A stretch of 64,000 nt of DNA from Rhodocollybia butyracea (GCA_015501585.1 JADNRY010000208.1:1-64000), one strand, 5' to 3'; counted from the first letter of the stretch, positions 22,284-34,709 are shown. Numbers and translations are program-made. The notes: a model not told the origin generated them from the sequence alone.

Positions 22284-24306
22284 TTACTGCGGTGGTGCCT
22301 TCATCATCCCAACGAACCACTCCATATCCGTCGCACTAGGTTCAGTCATTATCATAGGTGCCAAACGCTTGAGCACAAAATCCTCGATGACAGTCTGGGA
22401 CGGAAGCGGCGCTTCCCCTTGATGAACGCCGGTCCCACATAGTTTTTTGTGCTCTTTCCACGATAGCTTTTGGCAGTCGGGGCTGCAGTAGTACGACTAG
22501 ATGAGTAGGAGAGAGGTCCCAGTAAGTAAATGAGTCAAGTTAAAATTTGGATTCAAGGTGGTGTCGGTTTCTTGCGAGAGATAGTTTGCGAGAGAATATT
22601 ACTGACCATTTGACATTTGGAACACGTCAGGAGCTTTTTCACGTCCTTTCCTTCGACTTTACCACACCCCACCGCTTCGCATGTCTTGTGGAGGGGCCCC
22701 AGTGAGTGGCCGATTTTTGCAGCGCATTCAATGTCCAGCTTCGAGCGGGCGTCTGTTCCGAGAGCGATGTACTTGTCTACGGTCAAGTTCCATTCCTGTT
22801 CCAATGGTTGAAACAGTTAAATCCTGCGTGACGATAATGATAAAAGTTGGACACACACCCTTTGTTTTGTCAGACACCACTTTTTACTGGTACTTCTCCC
22901 TTGCGGGCTAAACGAAAATGATGAAAATGGATTGAAAAACAGGGAAAACATCGACTTACGAAGGAAAGAACCGGAGCTGCAGATAAGTCCATGCAAAGGC
23001 CGGATCGACGCGTTCATCTTCCTTGCACGCCATCTCTATAAGCTCCCCGGAAGATTCGCGGAATCGAGGATCGCATATCAACATTGCTGCATCCTTATTA
23101 TATTTCGCGACCAGCTCATCCATTATTTTGCCATCCACTCCGAATTCCGCCATCGTCTGCTGAGTTTCCGGGCCAATGTGGGACGGCATATCACGGGGCA
23201 AAGCTATAACTCGACGCGGCTCAATCCTGATTGATATCAGGCATAAGAATCAAAGCCCAATGGAATAAGTTCCGCGTTGCGTACCATTTTCCTTCTTCAT
23301 TCCACACTTCAACCGTTTCCATATTCCGAAGCTTGCAGCATTGGCCATATGGCTTCTTTGATGCGCAACCGCAGAGAAATTCATCTGGGTAAGGGTGATC
23401 CACACCATTATCGTGGCATTCAGGCAGAGATTTTCCAGAGAAGCAAGGACAGACGCGAGGAGGACGAGGGGTACCCGGTCCGTATGGGATTTCGCTGACG
23501 AGTTGGTCGAATCGCAGCAAGTCCCTCTCCGAGTCATTTCCGGAAAACGCTTCTCTAATCGACGCAGCGGGACTCGAGGGACTCGGGTTGGCGCCGTGCA
23601 TGAGTAAACGAGCGACAATGTCAAAGTCGCGTACGACACAAGTAGCCAGATACAGCGGGGTCACCATCTTTCCTTGCCACTCCATAGTAGCATTGACGTC
23701 CGCATGCTGTTCAATGAGGAGAATGGCGATATACTTCAAGCGTGCCTTTCCTTTGTCAAGGTCACTGCGGAATTTTGTCTGTACCATGTGCCAGGGAAAC
23801 TCTCCCGATTTTTTCGCCCAAGTATACACACCCTCCGCATCGTACAACCGTTCCAGGGTCTGCAACAAAGGGGTTTGTCCTCTTCCGTTGACGGTATTGA
23901 TGAGAGCGCCAAGACGAATAGTCTCAGATGCGAGAAGAGGGTCTGTGTCATCAATAGATTTGTTGAGCACCGTATATTCGGCGTATCGTGCGGGACTTTC
24001 AACCCGTTTGGATGATTTTCTATTAGTTTTAGTATTAGAACCCTTGGAGCGCACGGTGAGTGAGTCTCGTTCAGTTTCCTTTGCTCTCTCCTCATCCAGC
24101 GTCAAGAAAAAACCTCCAAAGTGGCCTCGAATCAGAGTCTCTGCGCTGATCGCCGTGTCTGCCCAGTAATTCGCAATGCCAAACCGAAGACGATGGCCGG
24201 TGGACGTGAAAACGGTTGATTTGAAGTTGGTCATCCATGACTCTTTTAGGAGGTCCAGGACTAGTTTGCGAGGGAGATGAGGCTGAGACGTTTGCGATGG
24301 GGGCAT
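22284..24306 (-). CDS. Ankyrin-like / SEC-C-like / MYND zinc-finger protein, intact copy
   Basis: Five exons: 24306-23285, 23226-22960, 22907-22859, 22795-22607 and 22496-22284 (TAA). All GT-AG and all phases agree, giving 579 residues. The N-terminal two-thirds has ankyrin-like helices (TPLLQTLERLYDAE, IAILLIEQHADVNA, TPLYLATCVVRDFDIVARLL). Two cysteine knots follow, CPCFSGKSLPECH and CGCASKKPYGQCC, which match the SEC-C pattern CPCGSGKK-x-CC. A MYND finger is split over exons 4 and 5: CEAVGCGK, LLTCSKCQM, then YYCSPDCQKLSWKEHKKLC. Likely a protein-interaction or regulatory protein in cytoplasm or nucleus; no enzyme motif is seen. It is a member of a local family (24979-26963, 40062-40881, tails in R1 and R2) and the only complete one here. 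Confidence 0.85.
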
Positions 24307-24311
24307 GGTGG

Positions 24312-24338
24312 CAGGAAGGAAGGAAGGAAGGAAGGAAG
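24312..24338. repeat. GGAA microsatellite
   Basis: Six GGAA units lie 5-30 nt upstream of the start codon of the intact MYND gene, where copies 2 and 3 have none. It is in the probable 5' leader. Confidence 0.8.
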
Positions 24339-24978
24339 TTTATTACACGGCATAGTCCAAAAAAAACGAGGAGAAATGAACCTTGCCGTAATTATGTAAT
24401 CTTCGATAAGCCAAATTTGGATAGTGAATTACCTAAAGTAGAAAGTTGCGCCGAAATTAGCAATGGGCTCGAAAAGGTGCCTTGAACTCGTTGCTTGCTG
24501 TCCACATAGTGTGTCAGTTCTTGACCTCGATTCAGACGTTTTAGACAAGTGTAAGATTAGCCGGCCAGTACGTCGAAGTCTACTAGCTTAAAATCAGGTA
24601 AAAGGACGGAGTGCGAATGGCGCGGCATAAGCGGAACCAGTTTCCATGCCCGTCTCGGTCTTTTGACTCTAGCGTAGATGTTTGTTATGATCAACGATAC
24701 TTATTACTGGGAGAGCGGGGGTGAAAGTCAGGCCGCTTTGGCACAATATTGAAGGGCGGTTTATTCCAGCTGTCTTCTTTGCCAACTCGTCGAGCCAACA
24801 TCTACCCAACGTCTACCCTCGACCAATACACCAGTCTCGCAGAAACATTCCTTCATTCTTCCACATGTATGCATACTTTGCGTGATACCAAGGACTACTT
24901 ACAGATTCATCAATATAAACTTTATGCCCAAAACAGTTCCAAACGTTCGAACATTACATTCAGGATAAAAATTTTTCA
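24339..24978. other. Intergenic region between MYND copies
   Basis: Holds the promoter-side block shared by all three MYND copies (CGAGGAGAAATGAAC, then TGATAAGCCAAATTTGGATA in copies 2 and 3) and the 3' flank of copy 2. No additional ORF is convincing. Confidence 0.5.
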
Positions 24979-26963
24979 CTACGACTGCGGAGCCTTCATC
25001 ATCTCCTCAAGCTGCTCCATGTCCACCTCCCCAGTTTTCAGCATCATCATAGGGACCAAAAACTTGAGCACAAAATCTTCAATGACGGTCTGTGCCGGAA
25101 GCGGAGCCTCCCGCTGCTGCACAGTCCCGCATAACTTCTTGTGCTCTTTCCACGATAGCTTTTGACATCCGGGACTGCAGTAGTATGTCTAGAAGGTCCA
25201 CCGAGCCCAAGCCAAAGTCAAATCAACAAATCAAGCAAGCGTGAAACATTTTATGAAGTACTTGCCATTTGACATTTCGAACACGTCAAGACCTTTTTCA
25301 CGTCCTTTCCTTCGATCTTACCGCAACCCAGCGCTTCGCATGTCCTATTAAGGGGCCCCAGTGAGTGACCGACTTTCGCAGCACATTCTATATCCAGGTT
25401 CGAGCGTGGGTCTTTTCCAAGGGCGATGTATTTGTCTACCATCGAGTTCCATTCCTATTGCGGTGGTTGGGACTGTTAACTCCCGTTGCAACGACAATAA
25501 CAAAAGTTGGAACACATACCCTTTGTCTTGTTAGACACCACTTCTTGCTGCTACTTCTTCCTTGCGGCCTATACGAACATGAACAAGGATCTATTGAAAA
25601 CAGACAGAAACCTCAACGTACGAAGGAAAGAAATGCAGCTGTAGATACGTCCACGCAAACGCCGGATCGACATGTTCATCTTCCTTGCACGCCATCTCTA
25701 TAAGCTCTTCGGAGGCTTCGCGGAATTGGGGATTGAACATCATCTTTGCTGCGTCCATACTGTGTTCCGCCATCAACTCTGCCATCTTTTGGTCATCCAG
25801 TCCAAGTTCTGCCATCGTCCGCTGAGTTTCCGGGCCAATGTGGGATGGCGTGGTATGAGGCAAGGCTACAACACGACTGGGCTGAATCCTAATTGATACC
25901 ATGCATGAGAAATTAGAGCTAACGAGATAAGTATATTCGCAATGTGCGTACCATTTCCCTTCTTCATCCATACTTCAACCGTTTTCATGTTCCGAAGCTT
26001 ACAGCATTGGCCGTACGTCTTCTTCGACGCGCAACTGCAGAGAAACTCGTCTGGGTAAGGTTGACTGTCACCGTTATTGTGGCACTCGGGCAGAGACTTT
26101 CCAGAGAAGCAAGGACAGACGCGAGGAGGACGAGGGGTACCCGGCCCGTATGGGATTTCACTGACTAGCTGGTTGAATCGCAGCAAGTCTCTCTTTGAGT
26201 CGTTCCCAGAGAGCGCTTCTCTGATTGATGCAGCAGGAAGTGAGGGGCTCGGGTTGGCGCCGTGCATGAGTAAACGACCGACAATGTCAAAGTCACGTAC
26301 GACGCAAGCAGCTAGATACAGCGGGGTGACCATCTTTCCTTGCCACTCCATGGTAGCATTGACATCCGCATGCTGCTCGATTAGGAGAATGGCAATATAC
26401 TTCAAGCGGGCCTTCCCGTTGTCAAGGTCACTGCGGAGTTTTATCTGCACCGCGTGTAAAGGAAACTGTCCTGATGTTCTCGTTCGATTATACAAGTCCT
26501 CCACATCGTACAATCGCTCCAGGGTCTGCAATAAAGGGGTCTGTCCTCTTCCGTTGACGGTATTGATGAGAGCGCCGAGGCGGATGGTTTCAGATGCAAG
26601 AAGAGGATCTGTATCGTCTATGGACTTGTTGAGTATCGTATATTTGGCGTATCGTGCAGGACTGTCAACATGTTTGGATGATTTCCTGTTCGTATTAGAA
26701 CCCTTGGATCGCACAGTGAGTGACTCTCGTTCCGTTTCCTTTTCTCTCTCCTCATCCAGCGTCACAAAAAATCCTCCAAAGTGGCCTTGAATCAGAGTCT
26801 CTGCGCTAAGTGTCGTGTCTGCCTGATTCGCGATGCCATACCGAAGACGATGGCCGTTGACAGTGAAGACGGTTGATTTGAAGCTCGTCATCCATGGCTC
26901 TTTTAAGAGGTCCATAAGTAGTTTACGAGGAAGATGAGGCTGGGAGGTTTGCGACGGGGCCAT
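24979..26963 (-). pseudogene. Ankyrin-like / SEC-C-like / MYND protein, copy 2 (1-nt deletion)
   Basis: Same five-exon layout as the intact copy: 26963-25952, 25888-25622, 25568-25520, 25454-25266 and 25188-24979 (TAG). Exons 2-4 have exactly the same lengths as the intact copy. Exon 1 lacks one base at about 25969 (GTATGGATGAAG against GTGTGGAATGAAG), so the spliced frame hits a stop soon after the first intron. The donor of the fourth intron is GCAAGT instead of GTCAGT, a GC-AG intron. MYND cysteines and both SEC-C-like knots are kept, so decay is recent or the deletion is an assembly error. Its start is MAPSQTSQPHLP, aligned with the intact copy. Confidence 0.75.
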
Positions 26964-28194
26964 GATGGCAGGAGACAACGAGGAGAAATGAACGTTGCCG
27001 TAATTATCTAATCTTTGATAAGCCAAATTTGGATAGAGAGTTACCTAAAATAGAAAAACGCGCCGTTTCTGAAATAGCAATGGGCTCGAAAACTTGAACT
27101 CGATACTTTGTCGACATAATTGGTCGTGGCCCGTCCAACTTCCGCGTCAGCGCTCAACGCGCTACAATAATTAATTGCCATCAATAGATGCTACACCTGC
27201 AACTCCTAGTCTCACTCGCTGTAGAATATTCCTCTTTTTCTAACCGTGCGCTGGATAAAGTCCTCTCAACCCTAGAATACCCATATTTTTTAGCCTCGTT
27301 ACTGCTGGACTTGTTTTTTTTCACCGGCACCGTCAACTACAACAACAAGTCCCAGCGTTTCTTCTTGACACATTGTACCTTTATCAATGCCTTGGGCGGC
27401 CTGCCGGCTTCATCCTCAAGTCTAGCATCCTCTCCAGCTCACCAACGCTCCTCGTCCACGGGCTTGGTAAGTAGAAGGATATACGGAATACATTTTATCT
27501 GAACACGTTTATACTGCCACGGTTCCGTTCGATGAACACACCCCGAAGGTGCTTTGAGGTGTTTCTTTGTTGTTTTTCTAATACTAATGTTTTTATCGCT
27601 TCCAGTAACAATCTGACTTTGGTGAACTAGTATCTCTCGGAACAACATAGTATGTCAAGTCATTTTTTCACTTTCTGTGTTCGATGAATAGTATGAATGT
27701 CTGATTAGGATATGCTGCTTCGACATAGCTTCTCACTAGACCGTCACTGAACTATTTTGACAGTTCTCATGATTTCGAGGAGAGCGTGAGTCTTTCCTTT
27801 AAGCTTGCTCTCGCCTTCAAGTTGGCCCATACATCAAAGACAATGTCATCCCTGGATGATGGTCCAGGTCGCGCCGGTGTCCAGGATTGTACTACAGCTT
27901 TGACTTCCGGAGGTCTGATATATTAGTAAAGTTCACTCAGAGCACGTAGCACCATCGTAATAACTTACTAGTATTGTAACCCGTGTATTGTAATGCACCA
28001 TGTATTTTGCATGTATTGCATCTGAGATCATGTTTTTTTTGAGCCATGCATTGTAAGTACTCTATAAATTGCAATAGGTCATGGTCAGGCCTGCATTGGA
28101 GGTCAGTCTATGATTTGCTTCTGCGTCACTGATAAACCACTAGTTACTATTCTGAGCCCCGTCATCTCCTTAGAGCGGGAGGGCCATTAAGAAC
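26964..28194. other. Intergenic; dispersed repeat, no convincing gene
   Basis: Bases 27188-27260 (CTAGTCTCACTCGCTG region) match 46509-46580, a flank of the secreted-protein cluster. ORF 27188-27502 is probably part of that repeat. The block at 27960-28080 has clustered ATGCA/TGCAT words but no clear structure. Confidence 0.5.
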
Positions 28195-29190
28195 TTATTC
28201 TACTAGATTGATAATACCCTCAAATGGCTCTCTAAGAGTCACACATCGTGTTTTCCTGATAGTACTATTGTCTATTCCAAAGTACCTTTCAGTAGTGAAG
28301 CACCAGCTAAAGAGGGGTCAGTATTTAGCAATGCGTTGAAGTAGGGGCTCACATGACATTTCCACGGACCCAGTCAGCATATGCATCGAGAACACGAACA
28401 GCATCATGATACTCCTGCCCAGGGCGGCTGTTAAGAGTCATCCTTGCAGTATACAACTGATTGGCCAAGGACTCAAAGTATCCACCGAAAAAGTCCAGAG
28501 CAACCTGCAACTTCAATTTCTTTGTCTCCATGATGACCGTTACAATGTTAGCACATCTATGTCCTTTGGCCTGCTCCATGTTGTATGAATAAAGATCCTA
28601 TTTGGGGAAGACTTTCAGAATTATTGCGGAAAGGGAACCTGAGATTTCCATACATTCGCCCACCAGATAAGATCTATGGCAGCATTATATCCACTGATGA
28701 ATACTGGGTCATTGTGTATCTCTTGGGAAAGATTGATACCTAAGCAGTACTCGGCGAGATCAAAAGCGAGACGAGCTACACTAGCCTCTCGGCGGAAGGC
28801 AGTATATCCGGGAATATCCAACACCTTATTTGATTCACGCAGTTCAGCTCCTTGCCCACATGCGTGGCATAGGTGCAGAAGTGGTCAATCAAACGAGAAG
28901 CAGTGTCGGAGTGAGCACGATCGACGTGGTTAGCTTTGAAGCTGTCATACATTCAGTAGTACAAGATAAACAGAGGCACGGTCCACTTACTCTTTCATCA
29001 TGTGGCACACCCACGATCCATCGTCAAATTCACAGTCATGTAGCGATTGTTGAACAATGAAAGCAGTTTGGTAGGTATCTCGAGCGTTCTTTATATCAGT
29101 GTATTCGTCAAATAACCAGAGAATATTGATCTATGAGAAACGTATGAGTCATTTTGTTATATTTAGATCTACATATGCCCTCTTTGAGTT
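28195..29190 (-). pseudogene. Sesquiterpene synthase (class I terpene cyclase), frameshifted
   Basis: Exons read from the C-terminus: 28306-28195 (WCFTTERYFG, stop TAA), 28597-28353, 28941-28654 and about 29130-28991, with introns of 46, 56 and 49 nt. The Asp-rich metal motif appears as LFDEYTD in the first exon. The NSE metal motif NDLYSYNME forms exactly across the 28598-28653 intron. The RY pair (ERYFG) near the C-terminus is also present. These three landmarks identify a fungal trichodiene/STS-type cyclase acting on farnesyl diphosphate. A 1-nt loss near 28848 shifts frame between HVGKE and LRESNKVLDI. The N-terminal ~80 residues are not clearly recognisable upstream of 29130, so it is probably also 5' truncated. 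No P450 or other pathway gene is adjacent. Confidence 0.82.
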
Positions 29191-29744
29191 GGTCAAGCGT
29201 TGTTGTTGTTTTCCATGGTCTAGATCTTTGCATCAATCTCTCATACTCAAACTCATACAGTCCTTACTTTCTCTCCGAGGCCTAGTACTGGTGAGCACTT
29301 GAAAACCACACGCGCTTTTTCTCCGCGAGCTTCTTTTACCACGCCATTGTTAAGGTCGCCAAGGTACAGTTACTTCTACCAATGAGTGTTTAATATCAGA
29401 ACCAGTAGATGCCCCGGCGATCAGTACTTGATATAGCTCGAACAAGATTGGCTCCTGGTCTCGAGTCTCGACAAGAAGCGTTTATCAAAGTCAAGCACTG
29501 GTGAGCTGGTTGTAGAGGCCCCTGGGGATAAGTATTGACCGTTGGTACCTGATATCAAGGCCCCCTCCTCCGCGGCTGAAACCTACCAGTAATTCCATAT
29601 CTGGGATACTAAGCATCCCTTTCCGATCTCTGAGGAACCTTCGGCTGCTTTGTGGTGCCAATGTATCTTCAATACACATCAACTTTAACTATGCTACTAT
29701 GCTGTTTGAAAGTCGGAACCAAATCAGCTTAACTCCGTCCATTG

Positions 29745-30330
29745 AGCTTGTTCCTCTTCATACACGACACGAGCAATCGGCAATGTCGTTGTGGTGGTTG
29801 GAATACACGAAAATATCATCTGGTTGGACATTGTACTAGATTTAGAACTGGATGAGCCCAATCTCAAGCGAATTTAACGATCTTACTATCAAGATTGCTG
29901 TGGAAGAATCAAAAATACTGACAGATAATGAAGCGATCCCAGTCTAGACACGACGCCAGAGTTCCAGTTTTATGGTCAGCGTCCGCCTCATCGAAACAAT
30001 CTATCCAGAGCTACCTCCGGTCGTCGTTCCCAAGTATTCATTCAGTGAAGAATAGTGAGAATAGATTTGCGGTCGTGTTAGGAGTCTATAATGACTTCGT
30101 AAGGTCACATATTGAAGCCCTGATGGAGGCAAAGCGATATCTATATGGCTCGTGCGGCAAAAAACTTGAGACGGTCAGCAGTGGCTTCCGAGGAGCAATA
30201 AAAAAAACTCACGTTTAGGTGCTTCCAAACATACCCCATCGAAAGAAGGGCGGACTACATCTGTTCGATCGTCTGATTTGAAAGTCTCATACACAGTACC
30301 CATCCGAGATTACACTCTCAGGATGCAACG
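29745..30330 (+). pseudogene. C-terminal fragment of the HET protein
   Basis: This stretch aligns with 51100-51900 of the intact HET gene: GTGGTGGTTGGAATACAC and ATCTGGTTGGACATTGTAC near 29790-29840, and the tail around 30010-30330. The frame is broken by several stops and a large internal deletion. The HET domain itself is missing. It lies next to the terpene synthase pseudogene, again showing local shuffling of the same gene set. Confidence 0.75.
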
Positions 30331-30946
30331 GACAATGATACTTTAGCTTCTAATCTCAATACACCCGTGTGGGCACAAGTAATATCGTGCGAGATCGTAG
30401 AATAACAGCGATTTATTCAGTGATTTTAGATGCCATAAAGTATATAGCTACATAGTTGCAATCGCGAAGGACGACAGGGAGGGAATAAGCTGAAACAAGC
30501 GGCCGTCGGGTCCCTGCATTATGCCCAACTGACGAGTTGCATCACCTTGATCCAGCAGCCAGCTGCTGCGTTCGAATGTGCAGCCGACAAACCTCAATGA
30601 AGCAGCAAGTCGGGAGCTCGGTCATCTACCCTCGGTTGGCCCCTTAGTTGGTTCTAACTTCTAGATCTTGCAGCATACGCGTCGTGCATACTCCAAAAAA
30701 AAAAAAAAAAAAAGAAACAAAAACATATCAACTTGATAGTTTGGCGTCGAAAGCACAAACTCATATGATCAATCACACTGAGGAAAAAAAAACCGTACAG
30801 ACACATCAACTTCATTCATTCGATACGAAGAAACTGCCAAACGGTACAACAATATCTAAGAGAATGATTCATTTCTAAAACAGCAAGGAATGAGCGATCG
30901 AGAAAAGGAAAGGGAAACGCGAAGGAGACTCACCAGTTCAGAGCTT
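30331..30946. other. 3' flank of the secreted-protein family
   Basis: Contains a 19-nt poly(A) run near 30695 and a block (GAATGATTCATTTCTAAAACAGC, about 30861) repeated downstream of the family members at 42120, 44970 and 47200. A donor-like GTGAGTCTCC just after each stop codon suggests a 3'-UTR intron. No ORF. Confidence 0.5.
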
Positions 30947-32201
30947 CTAATCCAAGTCATCACCGTACAAGACGCGGCGGGAAACGGGCGGGGGTGGCGG
31001 GGTGCGATTGGGTTACCAGGTGTTGGATTGTTACCATCAACACGGGGGGCGATGACGACCTCGAGACCGACTTCCTTGTGCTTGACGATGTTCTGAAAAG
31101 GATAAGAAAGAGTTACGATTAGCTCGAAAGTAAAAAAACAAACGTACCTCGAGAACAGCGTGGTGGTGGTGCTGAGATAAGAGATATCGATAAGCTCCAA
31201 AACAAAAAACCACAAAATATCGAAACGTACCTCATGGTCGAATTCACCCTTGTTGAACGCATGCTCTACGTGCTGGAGATGCTCCTCAGCGACGTGCAGA
31301 CGGTGCTTGGCTTTTTCGAGACGGTGCTTAGCCTTGCGAAGACGATGTTTCTAGACACAGAGAGGTGTAAACAAAACAAATAACGAGCATCAAGTGTAAC
31401 TCACCGACACGAATTCACCTTCGTCCTTCATACGCAACAAGTGGCAAAGATGGTCATCAGCAGCGCGGACGCGCTCTTTGGCATGATTGATGCGCTCAAT
31501 GGCTTCTTCCAAGACGGAAATATCGTAGTGGTGAGGCTAAAAAGTACGCGTTAGAGGGAAAATGATAAGTATACAGTAATGAAGTCCATACGGCGTGATA
31601 TTCATTGTGCTCCCTTTGCTGCAGTCCGTTGGCGGGAGGGGCAGCCTGTCCACCGAGCATGGAACTAGTAGCAGCAGGACCAGTCTTCTCGTTCATCTTT
31701 AGATGATCGTGGTGCTGCTGTTCGGTCTGATCGAGATCCCCGCAACCCTGGTCACTGGAAGCCGAATCGGGAAAATGGTTGTCCTTATCCTCCAGCTCCT
31801 CCCTCTGCTTCGCCGCCGCTATCTCCTTCTTCTTCCTCTCTCGGATTTTCTCCTCCCTGTTTCGGTTTTCCTCCTCTTCGTCTTGGAATTTCTTGAATAC
31901 AGGGCAATCATTAATCAGAGCTCGATAAGTAGCTGTAAGTAGAGGGTATATAGTGGCAGCGCAGTCACTTCTCCTTTTCTCCTTCTTGCTCTTCTTACCC
32001 TCGTGGGCCCGTTTTTCGTGGGCTAAGTGGCCTTATTCTTCCCCGGTGGGACCACTACGAGCAATCGCAGCTGGGTGGGTCAAAGAAGGTCGCAAAGCAA
32101 CTGAACCAGGAGACAAAATGGCTGAGGTATCTGCAGGAACGGGAACAACGAAATACCCCCGCGGCGAGGATAGCGGTAATGATAGAACAAGAGTAGACCA
32201 T
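30947..32201 (-). pseudogene. K/E-rich secreted protein family, copy 1 (disrupted)
   Basis: ATG at 32201 gives MVYSCSIITAILAAG, then the signal region loses 1 and 9 bases and goes out of frame. Downstream exons are still recognisable: the PAATSSMLGGQAAPP segment, the helical exons (heptad-like KHRL repeats, 31250-31350) and the terminal exon ending at TAG 30947-30949 after GDDLD. The middle (31880-31960) carries an insertion. The layout is the same as the intact genes at 42201 and 45050. Confidence 0.75.
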
Positions 32202-32566
32202 TGTGGATATGTGAATAGATCAGAGAGTTGAATAAACTGAAAAAAGGGTTGAATGAAGAAACGATGTCCAGCACCGGGTTCTGTGTTGTAAGTAATTTGG
32301 GAAGAGACCAGCTCTGCTAACACATCCTTTGCAGATCGGTAGGCCAGCCGAGAGGCTGTGCACGGCAATTTTGACCTGCAATCAAACTTGCATCGGACCC
32401 TCAGCTAGCTGCAGTTACCAGACTGTTACTGCAAAGCCATTGCGATGAGCTCATATTTATGGTGTTTGGTGGTGGGCTTATATAATAGACACATTGCAAG
32501 GGGTGCAAAACGAATATAAACTTGACTCACATTAAGTAGCAGCCAAAACACCTCTTCCATCGGGTA
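32202..32566. other. 5' flank of secreted-protein copy 1
   Basis: The first ~120 bp (GAATGAAGAAACGATGTCCAGC) is the family's conserved upstream region. The TATA word seen in intact copies is not present. The remainder holds nothing I recognise. Confidence 0.5.
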
Positions 32567-34241
32567 GTTTGACAACGTTGGGAAACGCCGTGGACCGTTT
32601 GACTCGAGCCAAACTTATATAAAGTAGATTCCCCCAGCATCCCTCAAGAAGATTGTGCAGATGCCTTGGCATGTCGCTTGATTTGATACATCTAGAAAGT
32701 TGTTCCTTGTATCCCAGGCTGGCTTCGACATGTTTCCCAAGCAATACGAAAGAGAATCGCTGTTAGATATTTATTCACTACTATTCTAAAGCAGGCATCT
32801 CTTTTCCAAGGCCCAATGGTATGGAGAGTTCATATGCAAGGAACTTCCTTGCAGAAGGAAGGATTAATTACACCTTACACGACATGATGCAAGAGTTAAG
32901 AGTAGTAAGCGATTCTGACGAATCACCATGTTACGAAAATGTTACGAAAAATATGATGGTTGGCTCTTCACCAAATCTGGGTAATAGGACGGGAGTTTTC
33001 TTTGGTTTTTTTTTTGGTTGTACATGCTCATGGTGAGGTGATACATGTTAATCCAGGGCAACCGCTAAGAATGCTGGCCACTAGGAATACGTTTCAATGT
33101 GAGACACTAAGGAGGAGTTGCTTTATGCTTGGTTCGGAGAGTAACAGTCACTGCCAGTCATATGCACTAAATAGTCATGGACTTGGTCATGGAAGTTTTG
33201 GACCCCTTTTTACAGGGAAACTGTGGCAGCCTTGACATTCAAGTTTGTAAGAGTCACCGGTTACGAGACAGCATGGTGCGACCACTTCTCGCCAATCGCG
33301 GTGACATGAGAAGATGAAAGCTGAACCGGAATCCATTCGGCGACGAATCGGCGTTTCTTTTCTCGATTGTTGAGAAGATGAAGCTGAATACAGTGTTGAT
33401 CTATCACATCGACACAGCTCAGGACGGTGAGAGCGTTGAATTAGAAACACAATAACTTCCTTAAATTCAACTTTTTTAAAATCTCTGTTGTGTATCTTTT
33501 CCCTTTGTAGTTGGCCCGGAAAGAGCCCACGTTCAAGGGGGAGCTCCTACACCGTAAGATTATTTGCATTTCTGAGGCATAATTTGGCTCAGCATACATA
33601 CTATAGCCTTGCAATACATTTTTGCGAAATGTCATGGTCCAATGAAGTGACAGTTATCATTGACAATTTTCCCCCCAAAACCATGAACATCCCCAACTCA
33701 CCTATGATAACTTTCAAGAGTTTAAGTACTCCATGGTTTGGTATAATGAATCTGTTGCCTATGCGAATGGGACTACTGGAATGAATGGTTTGGAAGGGAA
33801 CTCACTTACAATGAATTACATTGGTGAGTAAATAAAACTAGCTCATTCTGGATGCGGAATAAGTGCCGGACTGTATATATGCGATGATGTAGAAAATGGT
33901 CTTGTTTGGTGCTGTTTTTACTTGGAGCCTGGTCTTTCGTGAATCTCTCAGTTCACTTATGTGATTGCATTTTAGGTGCTGCCATTGCGATGTTTGGGCT
34001 TACCCCTGGCAAAGGCTTGATTACAAGTGCTGAGCTGGACCCAATTCAATCCCTACCAAGTTTTTCATTTCCACTACTTACATATTGTCAGTTCTACACA
34101 TCTCCTGACCAGCCCCTAGCTTATCAGTTTGGTTCACCTCCACTTAATGGTTTATCATTTACTGCACCGATGGGGCTTGGCTGGGATTATGCTCTAATCA
34201 AGATCACCAATTCAAGTGATCTGAGTGGGCAAAAAATATTG
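32567..34241 (+). repeat. Left arm of a large inverted duplication
   Basis: Pairs in inverted orientation with 38361-39937. Inner boundary is sharp at GCAAAAAATATTG (34229-34241 and complement 38361-38373). Similarity is high across the gene part and weaker toward the outer edge. The arm includes the first two exons of the membrane-protein gene and about 1 kb upstream. Confidence 0.85.
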
Positions 34242-34325
34242 GTTGATGATGCCTCTGATGAAATAGAATGGGCAGGAAATTGGACAGTGCGGTCAGACAC
34301 CTTCTTGGATATAGATAAAGTGGCC

Positions 34326-34709
34326 TGTTGTTGTAAAAGGGGGAAAAACTCAAATACAAGCTACGCTCATCCTCCAAATGTGGGGACAAAAGCACACCAG
34401 AGGGTAGAGATGGGTAAAGCCCTGGGTCAACAACCCGATGGAGTCTCATTCCATAAAACTAGGTACTTATATACTATACAATTGTATACTACACTACATA
34501 AGGGAATTGACTTGCTTTAAGTCCAGGCAAGTCATGTAAAGTCATTATGAGTCATTTAGAATCATTGCACAGTCAATGACTCAATGCACAGTAACTATGT
34601 ACTACAAATGAGTAAATGCAATATTGACACACTATGACTCCAGTCCATATGAGTCAGTCCAGGTTTGTACACGGAGGCACTTGCAAATATTCCAATCCAA
34701 ATTCCTACA
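34326..34709 (-). repeat. 3' LTR of the gag-only element
   Basis: TGTTGTTG...TTCCTACA on the plus strand, the same 384 bases as at 36276-36659. It contains a GTATACTAC/TATACTATAC AT-rich core that could serve as promoter. Confidence 0.93.

Noticed and set aside
28349..28579. Separate short protein with its own start (MEQAKGH...)
   Set aside because: The Met is internal to the NSE motif of the terpene synthase once the 56-nt intron is removed.
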